Assembly: GCA_015680685.1 (NCBI GenBank)
Contig: MNCI01010715.1
Span: 522,945 to 586,944, forward strand
Reading direction: 5' to 3'
Source of the DNA: Gnetum montanum
Taxonomy: Eukaryota > Streptophyta > Gnetopsida > Gnetales > Gnetaceae
Length of the DNA: 64,000 bases
The notes beneath the pieces are model-generated. The model was not told the DNA's origin and did not search any database. It worked only from the letters and a program-made list of their open reading frames with translations. A program made the position numbers and the translations under genes. How positions within the stretch are numbered: position 1 is the first letter of the stretch; the number at the start of each line of letters is the position of its first letter. Positions 34,267 to 46,499 of the stretch are shown here, piece after piece.

Positions 34267-35889
34267 TGAAACACCGTAGAAATTGCGAATCGGCCTAAGG
34301 CGAAGATTCACGATTCGGGCAAAAAGTTCGCGACAGAAATCCAGAAAACAAAACAAGGCAAAGAGGCGCACAGCATCAAGTCTCCAAGTCTCTCACAAAT
34401 TTCCACCTTACTTTGTTTTCTCTCTTTACACTACATTACGCAACATAGCATAGTGTCGCTCAGCGTAACTCTGTTTAACATAGCCCGACATCAGAAAGTA
34501 ACTTACTTCAGCAATTTTGATGAAGTTTAAAGTTTAAAGACTTGTCGCATATTCTGCTAAGTCTTTTGTTTAGGGCTGAGCTTATGCTCCGTTACGCAAA
34601 GTAGCCTAACGAGCTTCAAGGAAAGCAAAGTCAGAGTCCAAGGAAGTGCAGCAGATTGATTTCTTCTTTCTTGCAGATTGGTCTCTTTACGCTCATTACG
34701 CTACATAGCGTAGGCAGCGTAGGCAAGCGTAATTTATTGTAAAGTTGACCATTTTTATGCTCCATTATGCTTTGCGGCATAAAGGAGCGTAAAATAGCTT
34801 GAATCAACTACTTCCATGCTCTGTTACGCTTTGCCACGTGACGCAGCGTAAACAAGTGTAATACAGTGTAAAGCTGACTAAAGCAGTACCAGATATGCAC
34901 CTGCTATCCACACACACGATACGTTGACGAGCGTATTGTGCGTAATCATGAAGCAGCTTCAGCGAAAGTGGTCGACAGCGTACTTTGCTCCCCTTCCCAA
35001 GAAACATGATGCGACATGACCAGTTTCAACATAAAGTTTGCCAAGTCAATGGTATTTTGAAGGTTGAGACACGTGTCATCAGGACCATGCTTTCTCCACA
35101 TACTACCGAACCTATAAATACTCCAGTTGGCAAAGATCTAAAAAGGGGGATCATCTTGGGCTTTTTTTGGCAGCATCACCTTTTAGCAAAGACAGAAGGC
35201 ATTTGCTTGAGCATTGGCAGCTGAACATTGGCAGCAGGAGCGATCAGTCCTTTGGTGAAAATACAGTTCTATCCATTGGCGATCATTGGCAGTTTTGAGT
35301 AGAGGCTACCCAAGGCAGAGGGAGCAGATCAGAGATCGAGAGATTATCTGGTGCAGTCGACAAGATCTATTGATCAGAAACAGTTGATCGATAGACATCC
35401 AGGCTTGACCATCCTTGCATCTCATCTTTGGCTTACGAGGTAGACCGAGCTTCATTCTGTACTCCTTGTTGAACAGTTTTCTTGTTATTTTATGTATGCT
35501 TCGCACAAGATAAGCGGAGTTTGCCATTGGAACTTTGTATACAATATACTCAATCTTCGGGTCAAAACATAGATCTTGGAATTGTGCATTCGTCTTAAAT
35601 CCGATCTTCCTTGTCGTGTTGACGTTGCCGTTATTTCAATTCATTTACATCATTTTCTACTCCTTTTACAATTTATCGAATCAAATCATTTCGCGGAATA
35701 TCTAATACACATATTATCGCAATATTCATCAATTTACTGATTGAGTAAGTCCCTGTCTGATCGACAAGACCGTTCAGGGCACCACGGATTCGTTTTCTCC
35801 AGCACGGCCCTCGCACGGATCCGTGCTTAAAACTGTGTACATGGGTTTCATTTGGTATTTTCTAGCAACCGAAATTTTCCGTTGTTACA
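34267..35889 (+). repeat. Element D 3' LTR
   Basis: This intact 1,623-bp LTR starts TGAAACACC and ends GTTACA, followed by CACTC. It carries a TATAAATA box at 35113-35120, so U3 is about 850 bases. U3 is full of TTACGC and its complement GCGTAA, partly as hairpin-like pairs. It serves as the reference for the damaged left LTR. Confidence 0.9.
35113..35120 (+). promoter_or_regulatory. LTR D TATA box
   Basis: CCTATAAATACTCC is a strong plant TATA context in the LTR. Transcription would begin about 30 bases downstream, which sets the U3/R border near 35145. The corresponding part of the left LTR falls in the N gap. Confidence 0.6.
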
Positions 35890-36735
35890 CACTCAACCAT
35901 ACAAATCACTAAGCGTTCACGTGCAATTCAGTCGAATTTTGTCAACCCTTTGTCTTCTAGTACACTAGCCTCTAGGAAGTGAAACTAAATCTTATAATCA
36001 TTCATTGTCTTCCCAATTATACTTGTGATGTGCAAAGGTATGGTTAAGTGTAATCAAGGTATATGATTTTTATTATTTTATGTTTTATGATTTAGATGCT
36101 TAAAATAAATAAAATATGAAAAGAATAAAGTATTTAATTGCTAATTTAATTTAACTAACTATACCTAACTAATCCTAACATAAGCATCCATTCCCACTTG
36201 CCATACACATCCTAAACATGTTTAACATTACTGAGTTACCAAACATTAAGTGTTACTAGGATTACCAAGTGCCAAGCGTATGCTTGAAGTGGTCAAACTT
36301 ATGTGGTTAATTAATTTCTATTTAATCTATCTTAATTTAGCTTAATTACTTAAATCATTAAAGAAAATTGCATAAAACATTAAATGCATAAATAATTAAT
36401 TAATCTATTTCAAAGTGTTACCAAGTTTATCAAAAAGCTTGTCTTTATTACCACACACACTATTGTGCTCAGATACAACAGTGCTTGAATAAATATCTGT
36501 ACACTCTTAACTCCTTTTGCGAGCACTTAGAAAAATATTCTAACTTTCAAATAACAAAACTACAAGAGCTTAGCTACAACTATGACAAGATTATGCCATA
36601 AACACAGCAGGTTAGCACATATTTATAGGTAAAAATAGACACTACATCGATGGGGCTATGTCAATATATCAAATCATGCATCAATGAGGCCTAGTCAATA
36701 GGACCTAGTTAACACATCAAATCTACAATTCATCA
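35890..36735 (-). repeat. Element B 5' LTR, remainder
   Basis: After the CACTC duplication the sequence continues exactly where 18405 left off in the Athila-type LTR alignment and ends ATTCATCA at 36735. Together with 18379-18405 it gives an LTR of about 870 bp. The next 40 bases (36736-36775) are flanking DNA before element C. Confidence 0.85.
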
Positions 36736-36775
36736 ATAATTTAACTATAATTAAACAATGAAATGTTAGCCTAGT

Positions 36776-37658
36776 TGATGAGTAATGAGGTACCCCTATG
36801 TCCAACCATATGAATCACGAAGCATTCATGCACAATCTGGTCAAATTCCGTCGACTATATAGTTTTCTGATGCACTATTCTCTAGGAAGTAAACTAGGTG
36901 TTGAGAACATTTGTTGTTTTCCTAACTACACTTGTGAAGCTCAAGGATATTGTTTAAGTGTAATTGAAGCACATGATTTTTATCATTTTATATTTTATGG
37001 TTTCGGTGATTGAAATAAACATGATAGAGAATAAAGTAATTTAATGTCTACTTTAATCTAATTAGCTAGCTATTGTTTAACTAGTCCTAACATAAGTATC
37101 AAGTCCCACTTATTGTACACATCTTGAACTCATATAACATTGCTGGGTTACCAAGCGTTAAGTGCTGCTAGGATTACCAATGTCATATGCATGCTCGAAG
37201 CGGTTGTACTTATGTGTTTACTTAATCGCTATTTTTCTTATCTCACATAATTACTTAATTAGCTTAATTACTGAAGAACATTGAATAAATACCTATAAAC
37301 ATTAAATGTAAAAATAAATCATTTAAGCTATCTAGAATGCTACAAGGTGTATCAAGAAAATCATATTTATTGTTTCATACACTGCCATGCTCAAGTATAA
37401 TAGTGCTCAAATAAATATTTTTACACTCAATGACTCCTACTATAGGCACTAAGGAAAATTTTCTTACTTTCAAATGTAAAAACTACAAGAGCTTCACTAC
37501 AACTATGACCAAAGATGTCCTAAAACACTACAAATTGGCATGTATTTATAGGCAAAAATAGGCCCTGTGTCAACGGGGCCATGTCAATGCATCAAACAAT
37601 GCATTGATGGGGCCTAGTCAATGAGGCCTCACTGATGTGGCCAATTCGCAACTCATCA
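36776..37658 (-). repeat. Element C 3' LTR
   Basis: This 883-bp LTR is bounded by TGATGAG and CTCATCA. Directly inside it (37659-37675) the minus strand reads a purine-rich tract ending TTGTGGGGATA, the polypurine tract. The end facing the internal region carries short ggcctagtcaatg modules. Confidence 0.9.
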
Positions 37659-37899
37659 TATCCCCACAACTAAATGAAAACTTGTCCTCAAGTTCTTTAC
37701 AAAATTAGAAAGGTATGAGATTATTGATTAGCACATGATACAATAAAATTATCATGACAAAATTAAGTACCCGAGTGTATGAATCAACAAAATCACAAAT
37801 TTTTGATGTTCATGACATAAAATTGAACACCAAAAAAATCAAACAACACATCCTATGATGGTGTGAAAACAATTGAAAATATCACATGGTCCCAAGTGA

Positions 37900-40750
37900 T
37901 GGAGGCTCTTAAGGCTTCGATAGACCTTCTCCAACTTTAGGCACATGCGACGGTTGAGGTTGTTGTGATTGCCCTTCTACTACTACAACTTCTAATGGAA
38001 GATAGAAAGCATCCAACAATGCTTTCATCTTTACCTCCTTATTCTTGGGATCGTTCATAGTGCACGCAACTTCACCAATGTGGGTTGGAATGTGCACATC
38101 ACAAGGAAAGGCAATTGCTAGAAACATCTTCATAGAATTGATGAACTAGGCAACAAATTATTTACGCTCAACATGGAACACCCTGATTCATTTTGTAGCT
38201 CCTAGTAATCATTCATTCTCTTGGCCAGGTTCTAAGTAGTCGATTTTTGATTAGTGAATCTTTCCTTGAGAACTGTGAGTTCAACATTTACCATCGCAAG
38301 CTTTTGCTTGATGTCCTTGTGGTGCTTGAACTCAGTCTTGTACAACAAGCACGAGCTAGCCACCTACTTTTCAAGTTCTAACCGTAGCCATTTGGCAGTT
38401 AGCATTACCAGATTTGCATATCAAAGATTGGCCAATTCCATATATTCTGTCATTTCTTCAATTTGTAACTCCTTCATCTGGATCTCTAATTTTTTGTAGG
38501 CATCTATCCCATCAATGATAGGCTACCACACCTCTTGTCCTTGTTGGAGTTGCTAGAGGATCTTATTTACTTTCACCTTAGCCATTTGGATATGTTTCTC
38601 ATTCACCTCCTTCTATAGGCCAACTTAGTCTTTCTAGTGATTCTTAACTTTCTCAAATTTAAGAGCCTCATTTTTTCACGCAGTAATTTCAATGGTAGAT
38701 TTCTGATGTAATGCATGGACTTCCTCCATAGAGAGATTGTGATTCTCTGTTGCCAACCTCCTCAATTCTATATTCACTCTAACTAGTTGCTCTTGTTGTT
38801 GATGGATAAATTCTTGCATCTATTCTTTTTTTGCATCAACATTTTGTAGGCGATGGTTTTCTATGATCAACATTTCATTTTCTTGGTGCATCTAAACCAA
38901 GTCCTTTTGAACTGAATAGGTCTTTACTTCAACTATGGACTAGTTAAAGATGGTTGTCACCATTCCCTCCTCAACTTGTTTTAATCGCTCTTGAAGCTGC
39001 AAAAAAGCTTCATCTCTTATTATTGCAAGTTTGAGAAGTATGGGATCAGCAAAATGAGTATGCAATTCAACAACCTTTATGGCCAAGCATTGGTTTTGTG
39101 CTTGAGTCGTTTCTAGTTTCCCTTCCATGATGATACGTTTACCCTTTGCTTCAAGTAGCTCCAACTAGGTTGTAGTAATGTTATTCGAAAAATCAAAGAT
39201 GTCTAGAATCAGTTGCCCAATCCCCCACTAGTTAGTCCAACAACTCTTCATGTTGGGCTACACTCAATTTTTTGTTGAAAGTTCCTACATACATATGCAC
39301 ATCTCTAAGTGTATAAATATCTAGTACAAACACTGCAGGTGCATTAAATGCCTCAGCAATTCTATCAACAACCACTTTTGTAGCTGTCTCCTACCCTTGG
39401 TGCTACATCACTAATACAATTGCTTCCTCATCCTTCTCCAAGTGCACCAAAAAGAAGGTAGCATTTTCAGAGATTTTTGGAAATAAATGATATTGACATA
39501 AAGACACTATCACCTCTCAGGCACTAGGATTTGACCTCGAGAGTAGCTACATTTGTTGGGCTAAAAATATTGGTCCACCTTCCTCCATTTGACTAATTGT
39601 TTAAGCCACTTCATTGAGGTGACTCATCATAGGCTAGCACATAGATGGAGCCCCACCACTTATTCCCACTTGCTTCTCCTACTATTGCAAGAGCTGCTCT
39701 TAGATTTTACACAAGAACTCAATGGTAGCATAGGCTTTTGGTGTTGTTTCTTAAGTAGGTGGTGGAGGTGGTAGTTGCTAATCCTCTTCTTTAGACACGG
39801 CAGGCATCTTATCCTTCATCATTTCTAACCAAGAGGCAATGGAAGTATGCCTAATTGTGTCATTGGCATAGCAAACTATCCTTGTCCTTTTGCAAATTTT
39901 TCTAATAAGGCATGGAAAGTGAAAGGTTTTCCTTCCATGGTCATTCTCTTTAAATTACTTTTCTATATCTAAATAGATTAATTGTGGAAGGTTTGCCAAA
40001 AATTTCTTGCTTAGAGTAGCACATGCCTAGGTGGAAAAGGCAATCATCTTAATGGGCCTCACCATCAAATTGAGGTGATAGGCCACTATCTTTAAGTATA
40101 TGTGCTCCACCAATGTGAGTGCATTAAACTCCTTGCAATCAACCCTATAACACCACTAGGTCCACTTCTTTTTTTCCTCTAGATCAATCTCTGTAAAAAG
40201 TTTTGCCAATTGTGTCCCAGAATTAGGCAACCCAAGAGCCTACATAATGGCTTTAGCCAAGTAGGACACATGAATGTCCTTGATTTTCACAATGGAATTT
40301 GCTTTTATATTATTCTAGAAGAGGTACATCTCTTCCCTATATCACTTTCCACTGGAATTGATGACTGGCCATATGGGAGAGGTTTACAACTATGTCTTTA
40401 CCTCCACTAAGGCATTTTCTAAGAATGGCCTAAAGTTTAGTTCTTGGAGAATTGAGTGTTGGACATCACAAGGACTAATTGTGTCAAGGTAGGCTTGTGT
40501 CAGTGTGACCTCAAGTCTTGGTACAGGCTTTGGTGCCTCTCTTACTGTGATTGTTCTATTTCAGTCTCTTCCTCAGGAATCTATCAAACAGATTCCACTT
40601 CAGGCTCCTCCCAAAGAGGTCTCGTTGCATGGATTTCTTCTACCTATTCCTGGGCTTGTTCTTGCTGGCCCATTCTAGCTCTGGGTCATTTCTCCCTTTG
40701 TTGAGATGGTTTTTTCTCCTATGGTCATTTTGGTCTTGGTGCAATCTGTA
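37900..40750 (-). pseudogene. Extra 3' gene of element C, coiled-coil protein, unidentified
   Basis: Between integrase and the 3' LTR the minus strand retains coding character over about 2.8 kb. Recognisable pieces are RIVCYANDTIRHTSIASWL and MMKDKMPAVSKEED (about 39900-39790), a segment reading ISENATFFLVHLEKDEEAI (about 39480), a long heptad-like helix (39164-38940, with LQERLKQVEEGM) and a C-terminal part at 38133-37909 containing HIPTHIGEVACTMNDPKNKE and a Gln/Pro-rich tail. Athila elements often carry an env-like gene here, but I see no signal peptide or membrane segment, so I do not call it env. Many stops are present. Confidence 0.55.
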
Positions 40751-42880
40751 ATCCCAACATGACCATGGGTTAACAATTTTTGTGTAACATGAAATAATTG
40801 GGATACCTTATCTTGTTAGGAAAGTTACACCTAGCCAAGTTGTGATTATGATTGATTTAATCAATTTTAATCATTAGTTTATTTGTATTTTAATGTTAAT
40901 AAGTGATTATAGTCATACCAAAGGTTGTTGAAAGGAGTTTGTTAAACTCGCAAAAATTGATGGTTTAATATCATTATATTCATTAACCCTTTGGGGGAAA
41001 AATTTTCAAAAAAATTTTCATCAAGAACCATAAGGTTTGCAGCCCCCACGACTAAGAGCTTACCACTAATAGCTACAAGATCAAAGATTGGAGTTATTGG
41101 GACAAATGGTCAGAAAGTTATGGACTCTAGAAGGTTTTGGATTTTGAAAAATGCCAAAAACTCCTCTCTTGTTATGAAGCAAATGATAAAAATTTCAAAG
41201 TGTTCAACGATATTTATAGATTTTTTGCATTGCATCGATGAGGTCTAGTTGACGAGGCCCCATTGATGGGGTCAACTACGTCAACTAGTCCTAGTCAATG
41301 CAACTATTGATCACTATTGACTATGTGAAACTTGAAAAATACAAGGATTTTTAAGTGAAATGAGGATCAAATGGAAGCCCAAAAGGCCATGAACATGATG
41401 AAAATAGTAGAAGATGATGTCGGAGTTCAGAAAATTGAGAAAATGGTTAGAGAATGAAATTTTAAGGAGCACATAGTTGGATACACAATGGGGCACACAA
41501 AAGATATGATTATAATAATGTCTAAGGTAAAGAGTTTAACTATGTAAACCAAGAGATATGCAAGTGGGTCCTCCCCATAGTAGGCACATGCCCTTTTTGC
41601 TCTTGCACAACCTCAACTAAGGAGTCTATGGGCCCCATAGTTGATTCATGGTTATGAAAAGTTAAGGGCCAACCTGAAAGAATCTATCCAAGACTTCCAA
41701 CACATCAACCTAAGACATCAAGCATAACATGGAAACCAACAGTGAGGTGAGTGATGAACAACATAAGTGGATGATTAAGAGGATGGAATGAAGTTTCAAA
41801 TCATGGTCACATGAAGTCCCTTGTGGAAATTATGTTTAAATGACTTGATAAAGTCCAACCTTAGTCCAAACCTAAACCAACCACTTTCAATGAATTACAA
41901 TCGCCACTCTAAGACTAGTCCACTTCTTGAAGCACAAGCATGCACCATAGATTAAGCATCACTCCTTATTTAGGGGGAAGTAGGAAGTGTAAAAGGGCCT
42001 TATTTAGAGGGGACCTTCAAGCATGGGTAACATGTCTTTTTAGTCCCATAACAAGTGCTTGTAGCTCGTTATTTTATCTAAGGAATGTGCTTTGAATTCC
42101 CATCTTTTTTTCTTTTTTAGAAACCACACCATGCAAAGACTTGCATCAACTTCCTAGCATTGGATGATGTGGAATGGTAAGAAATCCATGAAAACACACA
42201 AGCAAGTAGATAGGAACAAAGAGTATTGAATCCCCTTGAAGTCACACCCTTTTCAAACCTTTGAATCCTTTCCAAATTAGGAGACTACCAAGGTCACAAG
42301 CTCGTTTATAGTTGTATTAATGAAAAGGGACTGCATATTCCTGAAATAATGAAAACCATAGATTTTGTGGATGGATGGATGACATGGACTCACTACCTAT
42401 TCCATGAAAAATCAACCATGTCTTAGTCATCAAACATCAGAATCCAAAAATAGAAACCAGACATTAACAATCAAAACATTAAGCATAAACCACCATTAGT
42501 AAATAACAACATTAGCACTATGTCCTATAGTAATAAAGTACTTTTATTAGCAAAAATAACAAAAATTCATACCCAAAATAAAGTAAAATATATCAAAAAG
42601 TATAAAATATTCAAGAAAGATAAAACATACTAACAATGTTGTAAAACAGAAAATCGAGAAAATCAATAAAGTGAAAAACCAAAAAGGGGTAAAAATCAAC
42701 AAAGTGTGAAACAAAATTATGTAAATCAAAAAAAGTGAAAAAGTAAGGCACCACATGCATGGTTAGCTTGGCTGGCCATCTCCCTTAGGACTGAATTAAA
42801 AGGAGGAGATGTGGAATATGGAATGTGGCTGTCCATCCAATGAGGTATTAGTTGCACTGGCTTACTTTGGCTCAAGGAAA
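40751..42880. other. Element C non-coding spacer
   Basis: No gene is visible. It is A/T-rich, with an A-rich stretch at 42540-42750. At 41215-41305 there is a cluster of short words (gatgaggtctagttgacgaggcc and similar) like those at the U3 end of this family's LTRs, possibly a decayed LTR fragment. Confidence 0.5.
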
Positions 42881-42888
42881 GGTTTCAC

Positions 42889-44102
42889 TTATTGGATGTT
42901 GACAAACTGCTTTTTGTATGGGCTCTCAAGTTTGTAAATTAACATGGCCCCAGAAGGAAAGGTTTCATAAATTATATAAGGTCCCTCCCATAATGTTTGG
43001 AACTTTTTTTTTTGAGGTACATGTGTGGGGTTCCAATAGAGAACCTTATCTCCAGGTTGAAATTTTACTTTCTGTATTTTAAAGTCATGACATTTCTTAT
43101 TGTATGCCTTGTGCACTTCATTCAAAGATAGGGCCACTAATCAGTTTTTATCTAGTACATTTAGGTTGATCAATCTTTCTCTTTGTGCTAGGCTCAAGTC
43201 AAGAACCAAGTCACAAGCTGTTAAAAGTGTACGAAGCTCGAATTGGACTAGAAGTATTGGAAGTTTTCCATACAATAGCTCATAGGGAAAGTAGCCTATA
43301 GAGAGTTTCCATGTTAAGTGGTAGGCCTAGAGGGCATCGTTGAGTTTTGTGCCCCAATCTCTCCTATATGTGCTTACAATCCTTGTTAAGATCTTGGTGA
43401 TCTCCCTATTGGGGACTTCTGCGTAACCATTACCCTATTACATCAACTTTTGAAAGATGGCACCTATAAAATCGGTTTCATTCTTAAAAATTAGTGCACA
43501 TGGCATACCAAACCTATTTACAATGTGTTGTTGTACAAATCAGGCAGTAGTGGATGATGTATAGTTGGTGACAGTTGCTGCTTCTACCCATTTGGTGTAG
43601 TAGTCGACTACCATGATGATGCACATCTTTCCATTAGACATAGGTGTGATGGGATCTATGAAGTCTATGTCCCATATGTCAAAGGGCTCTAGTGGTTGAA
43701 TCCACTATTGAGGATTCTCCATTCGAGCAATCATCCCACCATCTCACTAACAGTAATCACAGGATTAGAAAAACTAGTGGGCATCCCTAAAGATTGTCGT
43801 CCAATAGTATCCTACCATTAAGATTTTTATGGTTGTGCATCTCCCTTCATAGTGGCCTCCACAAGGGCCTTCATGAGCATCCTAGAGAACATGAATTGGT
43901 CCACATCAAAGACACACCAACAAACTAGGCCATTAGTGCACACCTTATAAAGGTGTCCATTTATTTTCATGAAGTGCGTAGCCTGATGAAGAAACTGTTG
44001 TCTTCCTAAAGTCCAAATCTTATGGCATCTCTCTTGAATAAGAAGGTAAGTGAGGATGCCATCATACCATTTTGATTCAGTGGGAACTTGTTCATTTATC
44101 AC
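42889..44102 (-). pseudogene. Element C integrase
   Basis: At 44102-43827 the frame reads KWYDGILTYLLIQE and HFMKINGHLYKVCTNGLV, the N-terminal lead-in to the zinc domain of Athila integrases. Core words are present near 43650 but broken. At 43137-42889 the C-terminal domain is well kept: NKKCHDFKIQKVKFQPGDKVL and TLWEGPYIIYETFPSGA. Stops lie between the parts. Confidence 0.85.
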
Positions 44103-44109
44103 TCTTGCA

Positions 44110-45677
44110 AAGATGAGTTTATCTAGAAATTGATTAGAGAGTGGGCTCTCCGCCTCTTTGTTATCCCATCTTAACTAAGAGAGATGGTCAGTGATCACAT
44201 TCTCAGTCTCTTTTCAATCTACCATTGTGAGCTCAAATTCCTACAAGATCATAAGCCACTGTATGATACAAGGGCTCACCATTGGGTTATTCATTAGGAA
44301 GCAAATGGCACTATGATCTGTATGCACAAACACTTTATAGCCAAGCACATAGTGCCTAAACTTTTCGAGGGCATACATCACTGCCATTAGTTCTTTCTTA
44401 GTTATGGTGTAATTCAACTATGCATCCACAATGCTTCAACTTGCGTAGTGAATGTAATATGGACATTTCTTATCATCTAACTACATAAGCATGGCTCTTA
44501 AGGCATAATTAGATCCCTATATCATTATATGAAATGGTCTAGACCAATCTAGTGCCCATAAAATTAGAGTTTCTATGAGTTTTTCCTTTAGCTATTGGAA
44601 TTCATGTTCACATTCATTAGTCCATATGAATGGATCATCTTTCTTTGTAAGCTTGCCCAATGGTTTTGTGATCTTAGAGAAATTCTCTATAAATCGCCAC
44701 TAGTAGCTAGTGTGTCCAAGGAATGATCAAACATATTTGACTATCTCTAGTTGGCATGTGATTCCTTGGATGATCCTTATCTTTTTAGGATCTACCTCAA
44801 TCCTTAACTAAGTAATTCTATGCCCTAGTACTATGCCCTCCTAGACCATTAAATGTCTTTTTTGCTAATTAAGCCTAAGGTTTGTTTCAACACATCTTTT
44901 CAATACTTTCTCAAGGTGATCTAAGGCTTACTCAAATGTAGCCCCATAGGTAGAGAAGTCATCCATAAAGACTTCTATCCCACTACCAATCTACTATTGA
45001 AAAATACTAAGGACCATGCGTTGAAATGTTGCAGGGGCATTGCATAAACCAAACAACATCTTGCAATATGCAAAAGTTCCCCAGGGACTTGTGAATGTTA
45101 TTTTGGCATGATCTTCTCATGCAATCTGGATTTGGTTATAGCCACTATAACCATCCAAGAATCTATAATATCAATGCCCAGATATTGTGTCCAACACTTG
45201 GTCAACATATGACACTGGAAATTGATATTTAAATGTTTCCATATTCAATAGCCTAAAGTCGATGCAGACTCACCACTTACCACCTTTCTTTGGTACAATT
45301 ATGAGTGGGCTAACCCACTCACTATCCACGATGGGATACTTGAACCCTACCTTGAGAAGTTGTTCTATTTCCTCTTTGATGATCTACTTCAACTTAGTAT
45401 TCAGTCATCTTTGTGGCTACCTTCTTGACTTCAAGGCCAGGTCAATGTAAATACGATGTTGGCATATCCTTGGATCAATTTTAGTCAGTTCAGGATATGA
45501 CCAAGAAAAGGCTATTGGCCATTTATTGATCACCTTCAATAGCTTGTCTTTTTGTTTGGAATTAAGATTTACATTGATTATAACTAGCTTGCCATTTTTA
45601 AAAAATGCATATTCCATGCTAGCTAGTAGAGTTTTTAACTCTAGGGGCTCTAGCTTGAAATTATCAGGGATTGCCAA
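44110..45677 (-). pseudogene. Element C reverse transcriptase and RNase H
   Basis: The RT lead-in at 45677-45417 reads LEPLELKTLLASMEYAFF and WPIAFSWSYPELTKIDPRI, the pre-RT segment typical of Athila pol. The catalytic box FMDDFS is intact near 44965-44980. RNase H follows at about 44560-44110 and is broken. It aligns throughout with copies A and B. Confidence 0.85.
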
Positions 45678-45847
45678 CTCTTCCCAATAGGTATCATCAA
45701 TTACATCATCAAAGAGTTGGTGATGAGCTTACTAAAGTTCATCCATGTCCTTAACCTAAGCACACATCAAGCTCTCAGTAGGTTCCATGCATAATGTGCT
45801 ACTATCAGAGTTACTTGTTAGCTATTGGGTGCCCTCCTATTTTGTGG

Positions 45848-46433
45848 CTACTGCGTATAGGTACCTTTGAATATTAGTTTCATGTGCATACTAATTGCAT
45901 ACTTTAATGAATGTACTTTTGATGGATCAAATTTTCTGCATACAATTACACCCGTTATCACTATACACAATGCATGAAATGTGATTCTTCTCGAGTCATC
46001 CAAATTCATTCTCCTTGGAGATTTCCAATGAGAGGTCCTTGATGCCCATTCTTGCATCAATAGTTCTAACCCATGCATGTCCCATAATGATGGAAAAGTC
46101 ACCTTTGCAGTTGTTTACCTTGATCACCAGTAAATCAGCAAGATAGGACCATCCACAAATTGTAGTTGTAATGTCCTCCACTAATCCCAAAGGGATAATG
46201 ATTGACTAGTCTACCAATTCCAAAGTAATATTGCTCTTCTTGAGAGTTGGTAGGTTCCAAGCCTTGTACATGTCATGGGAGATGAGATTGACACTAGCAT
46301 CAAAATCAAGAAGAGCCTTGCATGGCTCATTTCTAGAGATCTGTAAGTAAATAAGAGAACTTCCTAGGTCAAATCTCTTCGTGGAAAGGTTGCCAGCCTT
46401 TATCCAATCAGAGACAGAATGCATTAACATCAT
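45848..46433 (-). pseudogene. Element C protease
   Basis: The frame at 46433-46206 reads NEPCKALLDFDASVNLIS: the active-site triplet Asp-Ser-Gly has become Asp-Phe-Asp, although the catalytic Asp itself remains. The second half at 46190-45996 reads VIKVNNCKGDFSIIMGHAW. The protease is inactivated by the triplet change and by a frame break. Confidence 0.8.
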
Positions 46434-46499
46434 AGTATGGATCTAATGTGGCATTTGGTTTGAAGGGCCCTCGAATGTGTTTAGTGCAAAGGATGAGCA

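Larger units (their letters stand above)
18406..35889 (+). mobile_element. Element D: Tat/Ogre-like Ty3/gypsy retrotransposon with antisense passenger gene
   Basis: Both LTRs begin TGAAACACCGTAG and end GTTACA. The element is flanked by the 5-bp duplication CACTC (18401-18405 and 35890-35894). Internal order on the plus strand is primer-binding site, gag, protease, a 5-kb segment with an antisense eight-exon gene, RT, RNase H, a second archaeal-type RNase H, integrase, then a tandem-repeat 3' region. Dual RNase H and the large size are marks of the Tat lineage that includes Ogre (known). The frames carry stops. The two LTRs differ at about 30 of the first 390 positions by hand count, nearly all transitions. 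Confidence 0.9.

Noticed and set aside
37900-40750. Calling the extra gene of element C an envelope gene
   Set aside because: The position fits, but no signal peptide, transmembrane segment or cleavage motif can be seen.
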